From Dielma fastidiosa (GTDB lineage: Bacteria > Bacillota_I > Bacilli_A > Erysipelotrichales > Erysipelotrichaceae): 64,000 bases of DNA. The DNA is taken from positions 236,399 through 300,398 of the forward strand of contig NZ_HE578928.1 in assembly GCF_000313565.1 (NCBI RefSeq). Reading direction: 5' to 3'. The notes beneath the pieces were generated by a model. The model was given only the letters and a program-made list of their open reading frames with translations. It did no database searches and was not told where the DNA came from. Position 1 is the first letter of the stretch; each line of letters opens with the position of its first letter. Below are positions 9,051 to 16,014 of this stretch, piece after piece. Made by a program: the position numbers and the translations under genes.

Positions 9051-10157
9051 TTATTTATATTCTTCCATCAACGCTGTTATTAATTCAGTTGTTTTAACTA
9101 AATCTTCAATTCTCAGATACTCCTGAACCGTATGCACTTCACTCATTCCGCAAGCCAGATTCAGTGACTTGATACCTTTAGAGTTATAGATATTAGCATC
9201 TGATGCACCACCGCTTGTTTTAAATTCAGCCTGCAGTCCGATTTTCTCACAAGCATTTACAACCGCTCTTGAAATTTCATCATCTTCATCAATCATGAAT
9301 CCCGGTGTTTGTATTTTGACTGTCGATTCAAAACGAGCGTTCAACTCACTGCATGTTTCTTTGAAAACAAGATGCACCTGATTCAGTAAATTTTCTAATT
9401 TATCATGATTCAGACTTCTGGCTTCAAATACAATTTCAACCGAAGGCATAACGATATTATATGCAAGCCCGCCCTTTACTTCACCTAAATTACACGTTGT
9501 TTCTTCATCTACACGGCCAATATGCAGCTGCGTTATAGCCTGCGCGGCGACACATAAAGCATTAACACCCTTTTCCGGACAAATGCCTGCATGAGCTTCC
9601 TTACCAATTACTTTAAGTACACCGTTGGCAAAATAAGGAGCTCCTTTCACAATTTCACCAGGTCTGCCGCTGGAGTCAAGAATATACGCGCCGTCAATTT
9701 TGCCAAGCTGTTGAGTATCCATATATTTTGGCCCATTTAAGCCATTTTCTTCACCGAATGAGAAAACGAAGATCAGTTCTGGCCGATCCGTTAATGATTT
9801 TACATTCAGCATCATTTCAAGCATTGCCGCGATTCCGCATTTGTCATCGCCGCCCAAAATACTTGTACCATCACTGTGAATCACTTCATCCTCAATAATT
9901 GGATTAATTTCATCACATGGCAATACAGTATCCATGTGTGCCGAAAACATCAGACGTTTTTTATTCTCCGCGCGCAGGATTGCGACAATATTTCCAGCAT
10001 TACCGCCATATTCAATATTGGCATCATCCTCATAAACTTCAATACCATTAGCATTGCAGAAATTCAGAATATAATCCGCTACCCGCCGTTCATTTCTCGA
10101 AGGTGATGGAATTCTCACTAAATCAAGAAACGTATTGACTAATCGTTCTTTATTCAT
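9051..10157 (-). CDS. M20-family metallopeptidase, PepT-like (tripeptide aminopeptidase type)
   Basis: 368 residues. Zinc-site landmarks of M20 peptidases: SAHMDTV (~residue 71, first His and Asp), LGGDDKCGIA (~100, bridging Asp), SFGEENGL (~130, catalytic Glu), and a late SEVHTVQEYL with the last His. The order and spacing match the PepT-like subgroup rather than carboxypeptidase G2. Likely cytosolic, cleaving small peptides. The ATG at 10157 has AGGAG 9 bases upstream; the in-frame GTG at 10163 is too close to it. It stands alone with its own terminator. Confidence 0.85.
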   Translation of the reverse strand: MNKERLVNTFLDLVRIPSPSRNERRVADYILNFCNANGIEVYEDDANIEYGGNAGNIVAILRAENKKRLMFSAHMDTVLPCDEINPIIEDEVIHSDGTSILGGDDKCGIAAMLEMMLNVKSLTDRPELIFVFSFGEENGLNGPKYMDTQQLGKIDGAYILDSSGRPGEIVKGAPYFANGVLKVIGKEAHAGICPEKGVNALCVAAQAITQLHIGRVDEETTCNLGEVKGGLAYNIVMPSVEIVFEARSLNHDKLENLLNQVHLVFKETCSELNARFESTVKIQTPGFMIDEDDEISRAVVNACEKIGLQAEFKTSGGASDANIYNSKGIKSLNLACGMSEVHTVQEYLRIEDLVKTTELITALMEEYK

Positions 10158-10295
10158 AAGCACACACTCCTTTTCTGATTACCCGACCATTATAGCACAA
10201 TTCTTAATATTATTAAATTATTAACGCTAATCGGTGATGCTTGAAAGCAGTAGCTTAATAATTGAAAATTCAGCATATTTGAATTCACATCAACA

Positions 10296-10304
10296 TGATA
10301 TAAT
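10296..10304 (+). promoter_or_regulatory. Extended -10 promoter for the 47-aa membrane protein
   Basis: TGATATAAT is a TGn-extended -10 element 22 bases before the start codon. No convincing -35 box is visible. Confidence 0.5.
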
Positions 10305-10325
10305 GAATTAAAAGGGGGTATCTTA

Positions 10326-10469
10326 ATGTTTACTGACGGAACTCTTATGGCCATTTTTTTATTCGAAACGCTGATGTTTCTGTTAATCCCAGCATTGATA
10401 ATTTTATTGATTTATTGTATTTTTCTAGCTATTAAAGCATTAAAAATATATATTCGGAAAAATCAATAG
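10326..10469 (+). CDS. Small single-pass membrane protein (47 aa)
   Basis: Short gene with a GGGGG site 7-8 bases before the ATG, its own extended -10 promoter and its own terminator, so it forms a complete tiny transcription unit. The product is nearly all one long hydrophobic helix (residues ~7-35, IFLFETLMFLLIPALIILLI) followed by a basic tail (IKALKIYIRKNQ), which suggests an N-out/C-in membrane peptide. No family recognised. Small size, strong expression signals and location at an evidently rearranged site would also fit a type I toxin-like peptide, but no antisense RNA promoter is evident. Confidence 0.6.
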   Translation: MFTDGTLMAIFLFETLMFLLIPALIILLIYCIFLAIKALKIYIRKNQ

Positions 10470-10477
10470 ATGCACTT

Positions 10478-10505
10478 AAGGGGCAATTTCCCCCTTTTGT
10501 TTATA
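10478..10505 (+). terminator. Terminator after the 47-aa gene
   Basis: Compact AAGGGG-loop-CCCCTT hairpin followed by TTTTGTTT. Confidence 0.75.
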
Positions 10506-10512
10506 GTGTGAT

Positions 10513-10609
10513 GATGTGATTTTAGTTTTACCGCTGCATCAAAATAATATAAAAAATATTCACCATGTGTTTATAATCATATTCAATTAAAACTACCTAC
10601 CCTAATAAA
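10513..10609 (+). repeat. Decayed copy (A) of the 3' end of an iron-containing alcohol dehydrogenase gene
   Basis: About 97 bp closely matching 11840-11941; the last 46 bases (10564-10609) are identical to 11896-11941. Read as protein it gives DDVILVLPLHQNN, then small deletions put it out of frame, whereas copy B is in frame. Together the copies bracket dinD. Confidence 0.8.
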
Positions 10610-10634
10610 AACCGCCTGTATCTCTACAAGCGGT
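10606..10634 (-). terminator. Terminator after dinD
   Basis: 10-bp stem (10611-10620 with 10625-10634, one mismatch) followed on the minus strand by TTTTT. It abuts the right end of repeat copy A. Confidence 0.75.
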
Positions 10635-10697
10635 CTTTTCGCATTTCTTATTGAGTTGCAGCTATTTTGCTGACCTCAGCAAAATCATAAATACGTC

Positions 10698-11567
10698 TTA
10701 TTCATCAAGGATAAGAGGTTCTTTTTTTTCTTTCAGTTTTTTAAGCTGTTCCTTACCGATTTCAGCAATGCTCTTTTCGGGTGTCGGTAAATCTTCCGGC
10801 ATCGTACCCTCATTTTTGGCTATTGCCTCTCGGACAGTTTGTCCAACTTGATAGTGGATACCGCTGGCCATTTCCAATCCCTGCGGCTGTTCACGACGAA
10901 GTTTTGCCTCGGTTTGTGTAATGCGAAACAGGTTTGCACCAAGTTCCTCGCTGCCCATATGGTCGAGGATTTTCTCGCTTTTTTTGAGTTTTTTCCTCTT
11001 GTGAATATCTGCGGCAGTTAAACCACCATACAGTCCCATATAGCCTGCGTTTTGAAATTGGGCATATTCCAACTGGTCTGTAATGCCTGCTTGATTCGCT
11101 GCCTCTGCAAGCATGGCGTTCCAACTCGTAACCTCGCCGCGGATGACGAGGCGTTTTTTGTCCTCGTCCAGTTCATTAAAGGCGTCGGCTATTTCCTGCC
11201 TGCGGGTCTGAATAGCAAAATAGGTCTGACCAAGAGCAATTGTCTCTTTACGTGGATCACCATTCTGCACGATTAGATAGCAGGCATATCGTGAAAGCTC
11301 ATAATCCTTGACCTTTCGCTCGCTGCCGCTGCCAAGCTGAACCATTTTCCTGACCTCAAGAAAATGGTCAGCACACTCAAAACCGCTGTTTTGGCAGGAA
11401 AGCATTGCTTTATCAATAACCTTATTAAAGTTCTCCCACTTAGTATAGTCCAAAACAGGCGAAAGCTCACGGGCGTACCAAAACTCAATACCGTTTTCAT
11501 CAGTGTGCTTTATATCCTCAAACTGTTTGTATTCTGTTGCAATCAGTGTTGCCAATTTACTCACCAC
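10698..11567 (-). CDS. dinD: DNA damage-inducible protein D (DinD)
   Basis: 289 residues matching the enterobacterial DinD pattern along its length: a BRO/KilA-like N-terminal region with WYARELSPVLDYTKWENF, then LSRYACYLIVQNGDPRKE, TYFAIQTRRQE, LYGGLTAADIHKRKKLKKSE, DHMGSEELGANLFR and the TMPEDLPTPEKSI tail. E. coli DinD modulates RecA filaments; the role here is unknown. Start is GTG at 11567 (GTG at 11564 possible). The -10 is an extended TGATATAAT; I see no GAAC-N4-GTTC LexA box nearby. The gene reads as more GC-rich than its neighbours and sits between two copies of an unrelated gene's 3' end, so it is probably acquired. Confidence 0.9.
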   Translation of the reverse strand: MVSKLATLIATEYKQFEDIKHTDENGIEFWYARELSPVLDYTKWENFNKVIDKAMLSCQNSGFECADHFLEVRKMVQLGSGSERKVKDYELSRYACYLIVQNGDPRKETIALGQTYFAIQTRRQEIADAFNELDEDKKRLVIRGEVTSWNAMLAEAANQAGITDQLEYAQFQNAGYMGLYGGLTAADIHKRKKLKKSEKILDHMGSEELGANLFRITQTEAKLRREQPQGLEMASGIHYQVGQTVREAIAKNEGTMPEDLPTPEKSIAEIGKEQLKKLKEKKEPLILDE

Positions 11568-11692
11568 CTTGCATCTTTTTTTCTATTATATCATTTTTTT
11601 GACAGATAAAAATCAATAACTTTTAAGGAGCAATCTTATTCCATTTAGTATTTCCAAGTTCAAAAACACTTTATACATTCTACAAATAATCA

Positions 11693-11723
11693 TTGACTTT
11701 GAGTGAACTCCAGGTTTTATAAT
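11693..11723 (+). promoter_or_regulatory. MerR-type (AdhR/NmlR-like) promoter, now orphaned
   Basis: TTGACT (11693-11698) and TATAAT (11718-11723) are separated by 19 bases, with a GAGT-ga-ACTC dyad (11701-11710) between them. An overlong spacer with a central dyad is the hallmark of MerR-family activation. GGAGG follows at 11734-11738, but no intact gene does. Confidence 0.8.
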
Positions 11724-11746
11724 AACTGTCAAAGGAGGTAACGTAA

Positions 11747-11908
11747 GAAAAATTATCCGCTTTCCTTTTTGATACCTTTACAAAAGTAGGCATCAAAAAA
11801 GTAGATTTTCCTATCATGGCCAAGAAAGCCTGTAACGACGATGTAATTTTAGGTTTTAAACCGCTGCATCAAAATGATATTGAAAAAATATTTAACATGT
11901 GTTTATAA
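11747..11908 (+). pseudogene. Remnant of an iron-containing alcohol dehydrogenase (C-terminal ~53 codons)
   Basis: Open frame without a start codon, ending at TAA 11908. The translation contains FTKVGIKKVDFPIMAKKA and then ILGFKPLHQNDIEKIF, the typical C-terminal helix bundle of butanol/propanol-dehydrogenase-like iron alcohol dehydrogenases (YugJ-type pattern). The original promoter and ribosome binding site survive at 11693-11738 but the whole N-terminal part, including the iron ligands, is gone, so an internal deletion of about 1 kb is inferred. Family assignment is by pattern memory. Confidence 0.65.
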
Positions 11909-11941
11909 TCATATTCAATTAAAACTACCTACCCTAATAAA
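11840..11941 (+). repeat. Copy (B) of the alcohol dehydrogenase 3' end repeat
   Basis: Intact-frame counterpart of 10513-10609, covering the last codons of the pseudogene plus 33 bases of downstream DNA. The last 46 bases are identical between copies. Confidence 0.8.
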
Positions 11942-11943
11942 TA

Positions 11944-11975
11944 ACCGGCAGCCTTCTATTTCAAAGACTGCCGGT
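11944..11975. terminator. Bidirectional terminator
   Basis: Stem ACCGGCAG/CTGCCGGT with T-rich flanks on both sides. It serves the 74-aa gene (minus) and originally the alcohol dehydrogenase (plus). Confidence 0.7.
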
Positions 11976-11982
11976 ATTTTAA

Positions 11983-12207
11983 TTATTTAGATTCATCATC
12001 AACGTGAATCGTGTACGTTTCATGAATTTTTTTATCAAATTCACGAATCTGCTCCTGTTTTTCTTCAGAAACCAGTATATCTGCCGCTTCTAAATCCAAA
12101 CTGAATATTACCTCTTCCCCATCTTTAGTTGTTGTCTTAAAAACAGGATCTTTCCCTTCAAAAAACATACCATCGCCATCGTCATTCATTTTCCGTGATA
12201 AAGCCAT
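11983..12207 (-). CDS. Small acidic protein of unknown function (74 aa)
   Basis: Acidic, soluble, with a predicted beta-rich middle (PVFKTTTKDGEEVIFSLD) and a helical C-terminus. AGGAGG precedes the ATG with good spacing and a terminator follows, so it is a monocistronic unit. It vaguely recalls short DUF1292-like proteins, but I cannot support that. Confidence 0.65.
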   Translation of the reverse strand: MALSRKMNDDGDGMFFEGKDPVFKTTTKDGEEVIFSLDLEAADILVSEEKQEQIREFDKKIHETYTIHVDDESK

Positions 12208-12306
12208 AAATTTGCCTCCTGTTCATGAGATTATTATAGCACTTCATGATTAAAAGGAAAATAAGCATAATTATCTAAATTATAATCATTTTTAAAATTC
12301 AGCTTA

Positions 12307-12337
12307 TTGACTTAGAGTTAACTCTAGGTTATATCCT
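12307..12337 (+). promoter_or_regulatory. MerR-type (AdhR/NmlR-like) promoter of the cupin gene
   Basis: TTGACT (12307-12312), 19-base spacer, TATCCT (12332-12337). The spacer holds a perfect 14-bp palindrome TAGAGTTAACTCTA (12313-12326), which resembles the operator of the aldehyde-responsive AdhR/NmlR regulators. The same architecture is at 11693-11723. No merR-type gene lies in the window. Confidence 0.85.
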
Positions 12338-12371
12338 TATTGTGTACCCAAACAGAAATGGAGGTTTATGT

Positions 12372-12794
12372 ATGGATAAACAACAGATGGATAAAGATTT
12401 AGGAGACGGCAGTGCTTTTCCTATTGGAGAAGAAAATACAGCCTTTGCGCAATATTTTACCGGTGAATGTTACCTCAATATGCTGACTGCAAAAGGAGTT
12501 GGGATTGGCAATGTAACTTTTGCGCCTAAGACGATCAATAACTGGCACATTCACCATAAAGGCGGCCAGATTCTATTAGTAACCGGCGGCCGTGGTTATT
12601 ATCAGGAATGGGGTAAGGAGGCACTGGAGCTGCATCCCGGTGATGTTGTTAATATTCCGCCTGAAGTTAAACATTGGCATGGTGCTGCCGCTGACAGCTG
12701 GTTTCAGCATCTTGCTATTGAGGTACCTGCTGAAGGCGCGTCAAATGAATGGCTTGAAAAAGTATCAGAAGCCGATTATCAAAAACTAAAATAA
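12372..12794 (+). CDS. Cupin-domain protein, mandelonitrile-lyase/carboxymuconolactone-associated type
   Basis: 140 residues, single cupin barrel. Motif 1 is WHIHHKGGQILLVTGG (two metal-ligand His, then Gln) and motif 2 is PGDVVNIPPEVKHWHGA (third His). The pattern GDVV-IPP-KHWHG is typical of small manganese/iron cupins often annotated as cupin-type mandelonitrile lyase-like or quercetinase-like; the real substrate is unknown. GGAGG (12360-12364) fixes the start at 12372; an upstream GTG at 12342 lacks a site. The AdhR/NmlR-like promoter suggests induction by reactive aldehydes or electrophiles, so a detoxification role is inferred. Confidence 0.85.
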   Translation: MDKQQMDKDLGDGSAFPIGEENTAFAQYFTGECYLNMLTAKGVGIGNVTFAPKTINNWHIHHKGGQILLVTGGRGYYQEWGKEALELHPGDVVNIPPEVKHWHGAAADSWFQHLAIEVPAEGASNEWLEKVSEADYQKLK

Positions 12795-12823
12795 CGATTT
12801 AAAATTTACAATTAGCAAAACTA

Positions 12824-12858
12824 AAACGTATCTGTTCCTGAGAAGCAGATACGTTTTT
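12824..12858. terminator. Bidirectional terminator between cupin and the 12870 gene
   Basis: 12-bp stem AAAACGTATCTG/CAGATACGTTTT, with T runs on either strand. Confidence 0.85.
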
Positions 12859-12869
12859 AGTTCAATAAA

Positions 12870-13337
12870 TTATTTCAATCGTGAATGCTCATAATTATAT
12901 GGGATACTGCTGCCTTTTACGACATCCTCAATTTGTTTCAGAATCAGCCAGTCATCCATATTACCCTGATGGTCAAACTCCATTGGTTCAATCGCCTGTA
13001 CAACATTAAATTCCACAAGACATAAGAATTTACGGTGCCAGCGAACGCGCTGTTTATCATTCAGCTTCAGCTTATCCTGGCAACGGTCTAATGTCTGAGT
13101 AATTTCATCATCGCTTAACCGCATCAGGTTTTCCACATGCGTCACATTCGCACATGCATTAATCAGCCCCGTTCCCTTTTCCATAAAGTAGAGCTTTTCA
13201 CCTTCAAATACTCGACTGTGCGGAATTTTACGGCCTGCCGCACCGCGGACAACCATCGTCTTACTGCCATTTAAAATTTTATCCAGCTCATGTTCACCTT
13301 TTTTGCCTGTATTATCACAATAAACTAAATGTACCGT
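12870..13337 (-). CDS. Conserved protein of unknown function, possible ACG start
   Basis: About 155 residues beginning VHLVYCDNTGKKGEHELDKI. I recall related Firmicute proteins beginning MVHLVYCDN..., with the same GAAGRKIPHSRVFEGEKLYF and FDHQGNMDDWLILK stretches; function unknown, possibly an ASCH/PUA-like fold. At the expected Met the codon is ACG (13335-13337), with GAGG five bases upstream, and no ATG, GTG or TTG exists nearby in frame. The next upstream in-frame ATGs (13415, 13427) lie inside the glyoxalase-like gene and would add an unlikely Arg-rich leader. Third gene of the AraC-glyoxalase operon. Confidence 0.7.
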   Translation of the reverse strand, partial: TVHLVYCDNTGKKGEHELDKILNGSKTMVVRGAAGRKIPHSRVFEGEKLYFMEKGTGLINACANVTHVENLMRLSDDEITQTLDRCQDKLKLNDKQRVRWHRKFLCLVEFNVVQAIEPMEFDHQGNMDDWLILKQIEDVVKGSSIPYNYEHSRLK

Positions 13338-13350
13338 ATTTACCTCATTT

Positions 13351-13806
13351 TTAACGCAGATAGGCCCTGACTGCCTTAAGCGGCAGACTCGTCTTCTTTG
13401 CAATCTGCATCTCATCAAGCCCGGCATCTAAAAAACGCCGGCAAACGATTTTCATACTTTCACCCACTTCAAGAATATGATAGTCAGGATCATAAAAGCG
13501 TACCACACGCTGACCCCATTCATGAGTATAAGGCGGATGAACATATTCTATATCCATCTTTGTCAGTTTCTCAATGAACGGTTCAAAATCATCCTCTTCA
13601 AAGTAAATTTCGGCATCATTTCCTTTATAAGAGGTTTCTTGCTCAATAAAACCTTGCCAGCTTGCTTCTGTCTGCAAACCAAGGCCGCCGGTCAGCACTG
13701 CATGAATTTGTAAATCAACCAATGTACGAAGTCCCATTACCTCCCAGTAAAATTTCTTAGATCGTTCCATATCCTTGACAACTAACATCGTATTTTTCAT
13801 TTTCAT
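13351..13806 (-). CDS. Glyoxalase/bleomycin-resistance (VOC) family protein with C-terminal extension
   Basis: 151 residues. Residues ~1-115 form a VOC fold: MLVVKDMERSKKFYWEVMGL at the start and VVRFYDPDYHILEVGES at the end, with the C-terminal Glu ligand. The last ~35 residues (RRFLDAGLDEMQIAKKTSLP) are an unusual helical addition that looks like a short helix-turn-helix. AGGAGG overlapping the upstream stop fixes the ATG at 13806; the longer frame from 13836 overlaps the regulator. Probably a small-molecule binding or resistance protein expressed with its regulator. Confidence 0.8.
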   Translation of the reverse strand: MKMKNTMLVVKDMERSKKFYWEVMGLRTLVDLQIHAVLTGGLGLQTEASWQGFIEQETSYKGNDAEIYFEEDDFEPFIEKLTKMDIEYVHPPYTHEWGQRVVRFYDPDYHILEVGESMKIVCRRFLDAGLDEMQIAKKTSLPLKAVRAYLR

Positions 13807-13808
13807 GA

Positions 13809-14666
13809 TTATTCCTCCTCTATGATTGGTATCCATATTTGACTTAAATAGTCTTTTGAATAAACATTACCTTCACTGTACCATTCCAGTTCCGGACAGT
13901 CCTCATGTTTAAATGGATACTTCACCAGCCATTCATTATGCAGAAAATCCCAGCCCCTCTGAATCGCATCCGGCTGTGTGCCGTAACAATCAAATACTGC
14001 CCAAGTCTGCGCTGGCAATGTGACCTCACACCAATCTGCCTGCAGCGCCGCGTTCGACGCACTCATTATCTTGTAGCTTATTGAATGCTCATCATACTGA
14101 TCAAATAAGCCAAAGATACCAGGAGGGTTTCCCTCACTCTTCTGCATAAGCTGAAATGTAGTACCATCCTGCTGACATTGGTTCCAAAAAGCAGGAATCA
14201 GCTGATAATTCTGTTCATCCTCTGCCCGCAGCTTAAGACTTTTGCCAATCAGACGGAAAGCTGACTTTTTTTCCAATCGCCAAGCAATTGTACTTGCTTT
14301 AGTGAAACTCATTTTAGGATAAATTTTCAGTTGGGCATCCATCATTCTGGCTGCCTTGGGAGTAACGCCATGGAATTGCTGAAAAGCTTTTGTAAATGAA
14401 GTTGGTGAATCATAACCATATTTATAGCTTAGTTCTATTACCTTTATATTACTGCTCTTCAAATCATAACCAGCGAGGGTCAATTTACGGTTTCTGACAT
14501 ATTCCGCAAAGCTGATCTCATTCATGTAGGCAAAGATTTTTTGAAATAAAGCATAGGAACAGCCTGCCATCTCAGCAATTTCATTCTTATTAATCGGTTC
14601 CTCACGCCTTTGCAGATGTTCTTCAACATAATCAAGAATTGTCTGCAGCTTCTCATTCCAATTCAT
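13809..14666 (-). CDS. AraC-family transcriptional regulator with GyrI-like effector domain
   Basis: 285 residues. N-terminal ~105: two AraC-type helix-turn-helices (EIAEMAGCSYALFQKIF and the signature YKYGYDSPTSFTKAFQQFHG followed by TPKAAR). C-terminal ~150: a GyrI-like/SOUL-type small-molecule binding domain (FRLIGKSLKLR, WAVFDCYGTQPDAIQRGWDF), as in Rob and BmrR-type sensors of amphipathic drugs. GAGGTTGAATT precedes the ATG. It leads an operon with the VOC protein and the unknown 12870 gene, so the set may be a drug or toxin response. Confidence 0.9.
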   Translation of the reverse strand: MNWNEKLQTILDYVEEHLQRREEPINKNEIAEMAGCSYALFQKIFAYMNEISFAEYVRNRKLTLAGYDLKSSNIKVIELSYKYGYDSPTSFTKAFQQFHGVTPKAARMMDAQLKIYPKMSFTKASTIAWRLEKKSAFRLIGKSLKLRAEDEQNYQLIPAFWNQCQQDGTTFQLMQKSEGNPPGIFGLFDQYDEHSISYKIMSASNAALQADWCEVTLPAQTWAVFDCYGTQPDAIQRGWDFLHNEWLVKYPFKHEDCPELEWYSEGNVYSKDYLSQIWIPIIEEE

Positions 14667-14754
14667 AATTCAACCTCATTTCTATCGTTATTCTATCATA
14701 ACCTATCCCGTATTACCTCTTATTTTGTATCTATTATGAAGAGGAAATTATAAC

Positions 14755-14781
14755 CAAAAAAAGCTGGAACAGTGTCCAGCT
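14755..14781 (-). terminator. Terminator of the TPR-Dpp-Rid operon
   Basis: AGCTGG/CCAGCT stem with an 8-base loop, followed on the minus strand by seven Ts. It closes the ten-gene operon that begins near 23,320. Confidence 0.85.
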
Positions 14782-14848
14782 AAATGGATATCCCAAATAT
14801 AATCATGGTGATTGATTATAAATTATTGATAAGTGGGAATTCAATAAA

Positions 14849-15646
14849 TTAGTAAGAGATACCCAAAGCATCTGCATCTACCATTGAAGCAAGGTAAGCA
14901 AATGCCATATACATATCATCCTTTCCTTTTTCAAGAACAAGATGCAGTACTTCTTTATATTTATCCTGATTATCTAATTCACGGTAGTAATTAGCTAAAC
15001 CAAAACCCATCGTTATTACATTCAGTGATGTCGCGGTTGTTAAGTCTGCCGGCATTAATTCATCAGGTTGAAGCTTACCCTGATACATTCTTAAGCGTTG
15101 GAAATAAGCATAATTATCTCCATAATCCATGTCATCATGAATTCGATCCAGTAAAACAGCAGCTTCTTCCTTTCTTCCTAAACGATTTAATGTAATCCAG
15201 TACCAATCAGTAACTGCAATCAGTGAGCCATCATCATATGAAAGATCATAACACTGCTGATAAGCCTCAGCCGCTTTTTCATAATCGTTTAATAAAAAAT
15301 ACGATAAGCCCAAATGGTACCATACATCCCAGTTCTCTGGAATTAGTCTTGAGGCTGTTACAAAATCCGCACAGGCATCCTCAAAACGCCAGCAAGACAA
15401 ATAACGATGGGCACGATGACGATGATAGATACCACAAAACGGATTAATTGCAATTGCCATTGAATATGCGTCACAGGCATCTCGATAGAGTTTTTGGTCA
15501 GCATAGGCAAGGCCGAGTTTCATCCATAATTCATCATTATATGGTTCAGTCTGTACCTGTTGCTTCAACGCTGCCGCAGCTTCGTTTAATTCAAGATCAC
15601 TGCGCTTGCGACTCGCTACCTCATATTCTTTTATTATTGTTCCCAT
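14849..15646 (-). CDS. TPR-repeat protein 3 of the Dpp/Rid operon
   Basis: 265 residues, no signal peptide, so cytosolic. Three to four clear TPRs in the middle (ELWMKLGLAYADQKLYRDAC, DVWYHLGLSYFLLNDYEKAA), then AVTDWYWITLNRLGRKEEAA. The core PENWDVWYHLGL and TDWYW signatures recur in the other two TPR proteins of this operon, so they are paralogues of a dedicated family. It is the last gene; its start overlaps the Rid stop by one base (TAATG). Presumed scaffold or protein-interaction role; partners may be the Rid proteins or the ABC ATPases (inference). Confidence 0.85.
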   Translation of the reverse strand: MGTIIKEYEVASRKRSDLELNEAAAALKQQVQTEPYNDELWMKLGLAYADQKLYRDACDAYSMAIAINPFCGIYHRHRAHRYLSCWRFEDACADFVTASRLIPENWDVWYHLGLSYFLLNDYEKAAEAYQQCYDLSYDDGSLIAVTDWYWITLNRLGRKEEAAVLLDRIHDDMDYGDNYAYFQRLRMYQGKLQPDELMPADLTTATSLNVITMGFGLANYYRELDNQDKYKEVLHLVLEKGKDDMYMAFAYLASMVDADALGISY

Positions 15647-16014
15647 TATGCTTCCTCACTTTCATCATAAGCTACATTAAACTGCAGCTCCAACAAATTA
15701 TTTTCACCCATAGGTTTAGCTTCCACAGCAACACCAGCTGGCGCATATACACCATCAATCCATGCCTCATAGACTTCATTAAATTCATCAATCATTTTAA
15801 TATCCGCAAGATATGCATTCATTACAATGATGTTTTCTTTCTTTAAGCCATGCTGTGCAAATAATTCATCATAACGAGCCAATACAGCTGCGGTTTGTTC
15901 CTTCAGTGTTTTGAAGCCAGGACGCGCACTATGCCCTGTAAAATATGCAATACCATTATACTTAACAATACGGCTCGCGCCTTTACTACTGTCAATTCTG
16001 TCAATTTTCAACAT
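15646..16014 (-). CDS. Rid/YjgF-family protein 1 (lacks the catalytic Arg)
   Basis: 122 residues, RidA-like chorismate mutase fold expected to form trimers: YNGIAYFTGH at the start, NIIVMNAYLADIKMIDEFNEVYEAW in the middle, APAGVAVEAKPMGENNLLELQF at the end. In archetypal RidA the sequence PAR supplies the Arg that holds the enamine carboxylate; here it is PAG, while the later Glu (LLEL) is kept. Enamine/imine deaminase activity of the classical type is therefore doubtful, and it belongs with the Rid subgroups of unknown function. The ATG at 16014 has better spacing from GGAGG than 16017. It overlaps the upstream rid stop. Confidence 0.85.
   Translation of the reverse strand: MLKIDRIDSSKGASRIVKYNGIAYFTGHSARPGFKTLKEQTAAVLARYDELFAQHGLKKENIIVMNAYLADIKMIDEFNEVYEAWIDGVYAPAGVAVEAKPMGENNLLELQFNVAYDESEEA

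Noticed and set aside
11568..11692. LexA/SOS box upstream of dinD
   Set aside because: Looked for GAAC-N4-GTTC-like dyads because DinD is SOS-induced in E. coli; none found.
11766..11800. Hairpin TTTTTGATACC...GGCATCAAAAAA, similar to a stretch near 44510, as a dispersed repeat
   Set aside because: At 11766 the sequence reads in frame as part of the alcohol dehydrogenase relic, and the second match is short; chance similarity.
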